Of a stretch of DNA of 64,000 nucleotides, positions 60,175-64,000 are shown in pieces (position 1 is the stretch's first letter; the number at the start of each line of letters is the position of its first letter). Below the pieces are notes generated by a model. That model made no database searches, had not been told where the DNA came from, and saw nothing but the letters and a program-made list of their open reading frames with translations. The stretch comes from an uncultured Collinsella sp. (lineage in GTDB: Bacteria; Actinomycetota; Coriobacteriia; Coriobacteriales; Coriobacteriaceae). The position numbers and the translations under genes were made by a program. The stretch covers positions 1 through 64,000 of the forward strand of contig CABURU010000005.1 in NCBI GenBank assembly GCA_902494085.1. The letters are read 5' to 3'.

Positions 60175-60332
60175 TTCAAAAGTATGGCGGATTACGGGGC
60201 TGGAACTGTATTACTTGACCATGGGAAAAATCGAGAAATTAAAACCGCAGGTAGAGGGCTTATCAAAAATCGAAAATTGCCGGTATGGATGGGGGTCTCC
60301 GAATCAGCCCCGTAATCCGGCATAGTTTTGAA
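60175..60332. repeat. Family-4 long palindromic element, copy B
   Basis: Left arm 60175-60202 (TTCAAAAGTATGGCGG, then ATTACGGGGCTG) pairs with right arm 60305-60332 with two mismatches. Loop of 102 bases with core AAAACCGCAGGTAGA at 60241-60255, exactly 39 bases after the left arm, as in copy A. Confidence 0.85.
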
Positions 60333-60374
60333 TTGGCACTAAAGTAGGCACAAGCTAAATACCGATCCCAAGGC

Positions 60375-60442
60375 AAGTTGCGGTGGAACAGTCCCTTGAT
60401 GCCGGGGTTTTGGCGGAAATCAGGAACTATTTCACCGCAATT
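60375..60442. repeat. Palindromic repeat family 1, copy E (degenerate)
   Basis: AAGTTGCGGTGGAACAGTCCC on the left and a right arm ending ATTTCACCGCAATT; arms pair imperfectly, so this copy is decayed or hybrid. Confidence 0.75.
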
Positions 60443-60500
60443 GAGGAGGGGCGGGATGGATGGCGGGGTAGCTAAAAGAGCCCCGTCCCAAATGAGCTAC

Positions 60501-60899
60501 CTAGACAGGGTCGATGTCCATGCTGGCGATAAGGTCGGTACCGGTGTCTAGGAGGTTGGGGAGGACTACATCGCTCATTCGGATGGGGGCTTCGATTACC
60601 AGGCCGCGGATGAGGTCCATGGCTTTGGCATGGAGTTCGAGCGGGATGGCATTGGCCGTGCACACGGGCAGCAGCGCCTCGTCACCGCCGGATACGGCCA
60701 CGGTAGTGGTTAGCACGCGCATAGGGCAGGTGAGCTCCTGATGTGCGAATTTATCGCCACTCGAGCAGTTGTTGCCGGTTACGGAGCGCACTTCCACCGC
60801 GGCGCCATTGGCGTCACGCTCCACCTCTACGGTCAGAAGGCACTCGGATGGGCAGGTCGTACAGTTGAACTGCAGCGTTTCGATCGCGTTATCGCTCAT
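60501..60899 (-). CDS. DUF1667 protein of a GlpA-like redox operon
   Basis: A 132-residue protein. Cys residues near the N-terminus (NCTTCPSECLL), in TGNNCSSGD and in LTCPMRVLTTTV, plus a PVCTANAIP segment, match DUF1667, a small likely Fe-S protein found beside GlpA-like oxidoreductases. It probably shuttles electrons from the FAD proteins encoded upstream. It is the last gene of a three-gene minus-strand operon (3-base gap to the next). Confidence 0.78.
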   Translation of the reverse strand: MSDNAIETLQFNCTTCPSECLLTVEVERDANGAAVEVRSVTGNNCSSGDKFAHQELTCPMRVLTTTVAVSGGDEALLPVCTANAIPLELHAKAMDLIRGLVIEAPIRMSDVVLPNLLDTGTDLIASMDIDPV

Positions 60900-60902
60900 A
60901 GT

Positions 60903-62267
60903 CTATGCCTCCTCGATGGGATCGACGGATAGGACAATCTCGCTGGCACCCAGGTCGATTGCTTGTTTGATGACCTTTGCCGGCAGCGGGAAGCTTTCCA
61001 TGACGCTCGGCTTAAACGCGCGGACCTTACCGGCAAGCAGTTCCTCGCCGTCGGCCAAAATCCTCACGCAGGCGGCATCGACCGGTCGGCGCACGCGGAA
61101 GTTGAGCTTGGTGAATGCCGCGGCCGTAATGCGTCCCGGCAGCGCGTATCCCGCGATGCCAGCAGGGGAGACCGTGAGCTCGCAGCTCGTGTCCGTGACT
61201 GCGTCCGCCTCGGCTCCGCCACCCAACGCGCATGCTGCTGCAGCTGCGCCAGCCCTCTCGGACTCACGCGTCACGTTGTCGGCCAGGTCGTGCACGTGCA
61301 ACACGTTACCGCAGGCAAAGATGCCCGGCACGCTCGTCTGCAGACTCTGGTCCACTACGGCACCGCGCGTACGCGGGTCAAGCTCCACGCCTGCGGCAAC
61401 CGACAACTCATTCTCGGGAATCAATCCCACCGAAAGCAGCAACGTGTCGCACGGAACAACGCGCTCCGTCCCGGCAATGGGCTCCAGGTGCTCGTCGACC
61501 TGGCTTACTTCGACGGCCTCCACGCGGTCGTGTCCGATCACGCGTGTGACGGTGGTGGACAGGTGCAGCGGAATGCCAAAGTCGTCCAGGCAGTTCTTGA
61601 CGTTGCGACGCAGACCGTTGGCGTACGGCATGAGCTCGTACACGCCCTCGACGGAAATCCCCTCGAGCGTGCAGCGACGTGCCATGATCAGCCCGATATC
61701 GCCCGAGCCCAAAATGACGGCGCGCGAGCCGGGTTTGAGGTTCTCGATATTGATGTATCGCTGCGCCAGGCCCGCCGTAAACACGCCGGCGGGTCGGCTG
61801 CCGGGGATCTTGATCTCGCTGCGGGTGCGCTCACGGCAACCCATGGCAAGGACGATCGCGCGCCCGGTAAGCTGCAGCATACCGGCAGGGCTCATGAGCG
61901 TGACGGTGTGGACCGCGGTGTCAACCGCAGACTCGCCTGAATCAATCCCAATCACCATGCTGTTCAGGAACAGCGTAATGTCGGCTGCGTGCACCTGGTC
62001 GATAAAGCGCTGCGCGTACTCGGGACCGGTGAGCTCCTGTTTAAAGTGCGACAGGCCAAAGCCGGGGTGGATGCACTGGCGGAGGATGCCGCCCAGGTGC
62101 TGCTCGCGCTCCACGATGGCCACGCGCGCTCCGGCCTTATGAGCGGCCAGCGCGGCCGCCATGCCGGCAGGTCCGCCGCCGATAACGACCACGTCGAAGA
62201 CCTGCGTCTGCACCGCCTCGGTAGCTCCTGCTTTCGCGCGTCCGGCGCGCGAATCAAATGTCGCCAT
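60903..62267 (-). CDS. NAD(P)/FAD-dependent oxidoreductase
   Basis: A 454-residue flavoprotein with an N-terminal FAD-binding VVVIGGGPAGMAAALAAHKAG, a second dinucleotide fold (SRAVILGSGDIGLIMARR), and the closing motif VPGIFACGNVLHVHD. A conserved Cys lies in GGILRQCIHPGFG near the flavin. In this operon type it accepts electrons from the GlpA-like dehydrogenase and passes them to NAD(P) or to the DUF1667 protein. One base separates it from the gene upstream. Confidence 0.82.
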   Translation of the reverse strand: MATFDSRAGRAKAGATEAVQTQVFDVVVIGGGPAGMAAALAAHKAGARVAIVEREQHLGGILRQCIHPGFGLSHFKQELTGPEYAQRFIDQVHAADITLFLNSMVIGIDSGESAVDTAVHTVTLMSPAGMLQLTGRAIVLAMGCRERTRSEIKIPGSRPAGVFTAGLAQRYINIENLKPGSRAVILGSGDIGLIMARRCTLEGISVEGVYELMPYANGLRRNVKNCLDDFGIPLHLSTTVTRVIGHDRVEAVEVSQVDEHLEPIAGTERVVPCDTLLLSVGLIPENELSVAAGVELDPRTRGAVVDQSLQTSVPGIFACGNVLHVHDLADNVTRESERAGAAAAACALGGGAEADAVTDTSCELTVSPAGIAGYALPGRITAAAFTKLNFRVRRPVDAACVRILADGEELLAGKVRAFKPSVMESFPLPAKVIKQAIDLGASEIVLSVDPIEEA

Positions 62268-62268
62268 G

Positions 62269-63708
62269 CTAGCGCACCCCCTTCAGCGGTCCCTCAACCA
62301 GCCAAGAACCTGCATCCTCCAACAACACCTCGCTGGGGTCGCAGCCCAGCTCCCGCGCCAGGATCGCCACCACACGGCTCTGGCACCGACCCATGCCGGC
62401 TCGGCAGCGGCGCTTGACGCCCTCGACCGAAACCGCGCCTGGGCGGCGTCGGATCGCGGCCACGATTTCGGCCTCGGGCACCGTCTCGCAGCGGCAGACG
62501 ATCTGCCCCCACGCGGGATCGGACTCAATGAGCTCCTCCTTGCGCGCCAGCGGTGCGCGGTCAAAGTCGTCCGGCGCGCGGCGAATTGGGTTCCAGTCCG
62601 CCCACTCGTGCAGCCCCACGCCCGCCTCACGCATCACAAGCTCCATTCGCTCGGCAATGGCCGGCGCGCTCGCCACACCCGGCGACTGAATGCCCGCTGC
62701 CTGGAAAAGCCCCGGCACCACGGCCGACTGTCCAATAAAGAAGTCGTTCGTTCCCTGAATGACCGGACGCCCGCCGGCGAATGCGCGCACCACGCGGCGC
62801 GTATCCAGATCGGGCACCAGCTTGCGCGCGCCGGCCAGCAGCACGTTCACATCGCTCGCATAGGTCTGCGTGTCGCCCGGCTCGCGCACAGCGGCCGTCG
62901 CGGTGATCACGGTGTTGCCGTGTACGGTGCCCGTGACGATAACGCCCTTGGACACCGGCGTGGGAACGGGGTAGAGCGGCATGAGCGCACGCGGCTCCTT
63001 GTCCAGCACCACGGTGTTGCCCTGACGCCAGACCATCTGAAACTCTTCGGCGCCCGCCATATGCGAGATGTCGGCGGCGCCGTTGCCCGCGGCGTTGATC
63101 AAGTAGCGGCAGCGCACGTTGCCAACGGGGGTCGCCAGCGTAAAGCGCGCGTCGTCGCCCGACCCCGCGACTTCAATCGCTTCCACCGGAGCTGACCGCA
63201 TAAACGTCACCCCGTTGGCCACGGCGTTCTCCAGCGCGGCGATGGCGACCTCAAACGGATCAACATAGCCGGTCGAGGGGCACCACAGCGCGCAAGCCGC
63301 CTGGGCACTCGCACGCGGCTCTAACTCGTGGATGTGGTCGGGTCCGACGATCGACAGCTCGGGCACACCGTTGGTAAGGCCATTGCTCCGCAGCTGCTCC
63401 AGATGCGCGCGGTCTTCGTCGTTAAAGCCCAGCACCATGGATCCTGTTCGGCAAAACAAAAATCCTAGCTCCTGGGCCCAGGTGTCATACAACTCGCAGC
63501 CACGGGCGTTGACCTGCGCCTTTACCGTGCCCGGCACCGGATCGTAGCCGGCGTGTACCAGGCCTCCGTTGGCCTTCGACGCGCCCAGCGCGATGTCGTT
63601 CGCCGCTTCGACCACGCAAATGGACAGGTCAAACCGCGCGAGTTGCCGCGCGATGGCGCATCCCGTGATGCCCGCGCCCACAATCGCGATATCAAACGTT
63701 TCCGTCAC
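62269..63708 (-). CDS. GlpA-like FAD-dependent glycerol-3-phosphate dehydrogenase
   Basis: A 479-residue FAD protein of the DAO/GlpA group. FDIAIVGAGITGCAIARQLA binds FAD; KANGGLVHAGYDP and FAGGRPVIQGTNDFFIG fit anaerobic glycerol-3-phosphate dehydrogenases. The C-terminal 90 residues are a BFD-like [2Fe-2S] domain (VCRCETVPEAEI ... RCRAGMGRCQ). It likely oxidises glycerol-3-phosphate to dihydroxyacetone phosphate. GTG at 63708 has a perfect GGGAGG site. No glpK or glpF gene is in the window. Confidence 0.82.
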   Translation of the reverse strand: MTETFDIAIVGAGITGCAIARQLARFDLSICVVEAANDIALGASKANGGLVHAGYDPVPGTVKAQVNARGCELYDTWAQELGFLFCRTGSMVLGFNDEDRAHLEQLRSNGLTNGVPELSIVGPDHIHELEPRASAQAACALWCPSTGYVDPFEVAIAALENAVANGVTFMRSAPVEAIEVAGSGDDARFTLATPVGNVRCRYLINAAGNGAADISHMAGAEEFQMVWRQGNTVVLDKEPRALMPLYPVPTPVSKGVIVTGTVHGNTVITATAAVREPGDTQTYASDVNVLLAGARKLVPDLDTRRVVRAFAGGRPVIQGTNDFFIGQSAVVPGLFQAAGIQSPGVASAPAIAERMELVMREAGVGLHEWADWNPIRRAPDDFDRAPLARKEELIESDPAWGQIVCRCETVPEAEIVAAIRRRPGAVSVEGVKRRCRAGMGRCQSRVVAILARELGCDPSEVLLEDAGSWLVEGPLKGVR

Positions 63709-63725
63709 AGTGCCTCCCAGACGAG

Positions 63726-63740
63726 TTGACAGGCTGTCAA
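63726..63740. promoter_or_regulatory. Operator-like palindrome before the GlpA-like operon
   Basis: TTGACAG-G-CTGTCAA is a perfect dyad 18 bases upstream of the GTG start (minus strand). It may bind a repressor of the operon. Confidence 0.45.
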
Positions 63741-63812
63741 TAGGACTATCCTACGGTGTGCGCACCGCCTGCGCGACGGCAATGCGGCGAACAGCCCCGC
63801 AACACCCGCCAA

Positions 63813-63858
63813 CGGCAGACGAGGGGAGACCCGGCAACGACGACAACCTCGTCTGCCG
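63813..63858. repeat. Inverted repeat near the window end
   Basis: CGGCAGACGAGG (63813-63824) and CCTCGTCTGCCG (63847-63858) are perfect 12-base arms; no T-run follows. Confidence 0.7.
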
Positions 63859-63878
63859 ACAACTACGGCAATCGTTCG

Positions 63879-63933
63879 TCTCGATCTGTAACAGTAAGAG
63901 GGGTTTTGGGGCCCAAGATGTTACAGATCGAGA
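63879..63933. repeat. Inverted repeat with TCTGTAACA units
   Basis: TCTCGATCTGTAACA (63879-63893) and TGTTACAGATCGAGA (63919-63933) are perfect arms with a 25-base loop; a third ATCTGTAACATC unit lies at about 63964. The rest of 63709-64000 shows no gene. Confidence 0.8.
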
Positions 63934-64000
63934 TGGAAGTCGGGGAGGGATTCCTCAGTCTAAATCTGTAACATCTAGACCCGGATTCCGCTCCTAACTG

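Larger units (their letters stand above)
60018..60500. other. Repeat-filled gap upstream of the M24 peptidase
   Basis: No gene seen in 483 bases. It contains one family-4 element (60175-60332) and one family-1 element (60375-60442), in the same order as at 58630-58904. The peptidase promoter must lie in 60018-60170. Confidence 0.7.

Noticed and set aside
58630..60442. CRISPR array
   Set aside because: The repeats are palindromic elements in different gaps, not short direct repeats with regular spacers; no cas genes are present.

Overview
The window looks like a chromosomal segment from a high-GC anaerobic actinobacterium of the class Coriobacteriia, most likely Collinsella or a close relative. 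This rests on base composition, the anaerobic metabolism encoded, the intergenic palindromic repeats and general protein similarity; no rRNA gene is present to confirm it.

Layout. 0-5 kb: an MFS exporter, xanthine phosphoribosyltransferase, a GGQ release-factor-like protein, a lipid kinase and a ClC channel. 5.3-10.7 kb: molybdenum block (moeA, a mogA/moaB-type gene, modABC). 11.1-17.9 kb: two double-cubane-cluster (2-hydroxyacyl-CoA dehydratase-like) proteins and their ATP-dependent activase, followed by a selenium block: selD (itself a selenoprotein with an in-frame TGA), yedF, a DUF3343 gene and a class V aminotransferase. 18-22 kb: brnQ, tRNA-Pro and tRNA-Gly, an AbiEi/DUF559-like gene and a RelB-like/PIN toxin-antitoxin pair. 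22.2-37.7 kb: a formate hydrogenlyase operon: hydN-like ferredoxin, selenocysteine formate dehydrogenase fdhF with a SECIS element, hydrogenase-4 genes hyfA-J, a HycI-type protease and a formate channel. 37.8-44.7 kb: an orphan molybdopterin oxidoreductase, selA, selB, selC (tRNA-Sec), mobA and a second DUF3343 protein with a Cys-rich N-terminus. 45-50 kb: glutamate dehydrogenase and a two-gene xanthine-dehydrogenase-type molybdenum hydroxylase. 50-58.6 kb: housekeeping genes (tRNA-Leu, tig, clpP, clpX, valS, folC). 58.9-63.7 kb: an M24 peptidase and a GlpA-like three-gene redox operon on the minus strand.

How it fits together. The window holds nearly all that is needed to make a working selenium- and molybdenum-dependent formate dehydrogenase: molybdate uptake (ModABC), Mo insertion (MoeA, MogA), nucleotide attachment (MobA), selenophosphate synthesis (SelD), Sec-tRNA charging and delivery (SelA, SelC, SelB), the enzyme (FdhF) and its hydrogenase partner (Hyf) and formate channel. 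The pterin-forming moa genes and hydrogenase hyp genes are not here. YedF, two DUF3343 proteins and a molybdenum hydroxylase hint at a second selenium use, possibly a selenium-dependent molybdenum hydroxylase.

The least explained parts are the double-cubane-cluster operon with its 390-base leader next to the selenium genes, and several families of palindromic intergenic elements. One of these has two copies with unrelated but self-complementary arms around a 102-base loop carrying a conserved core.
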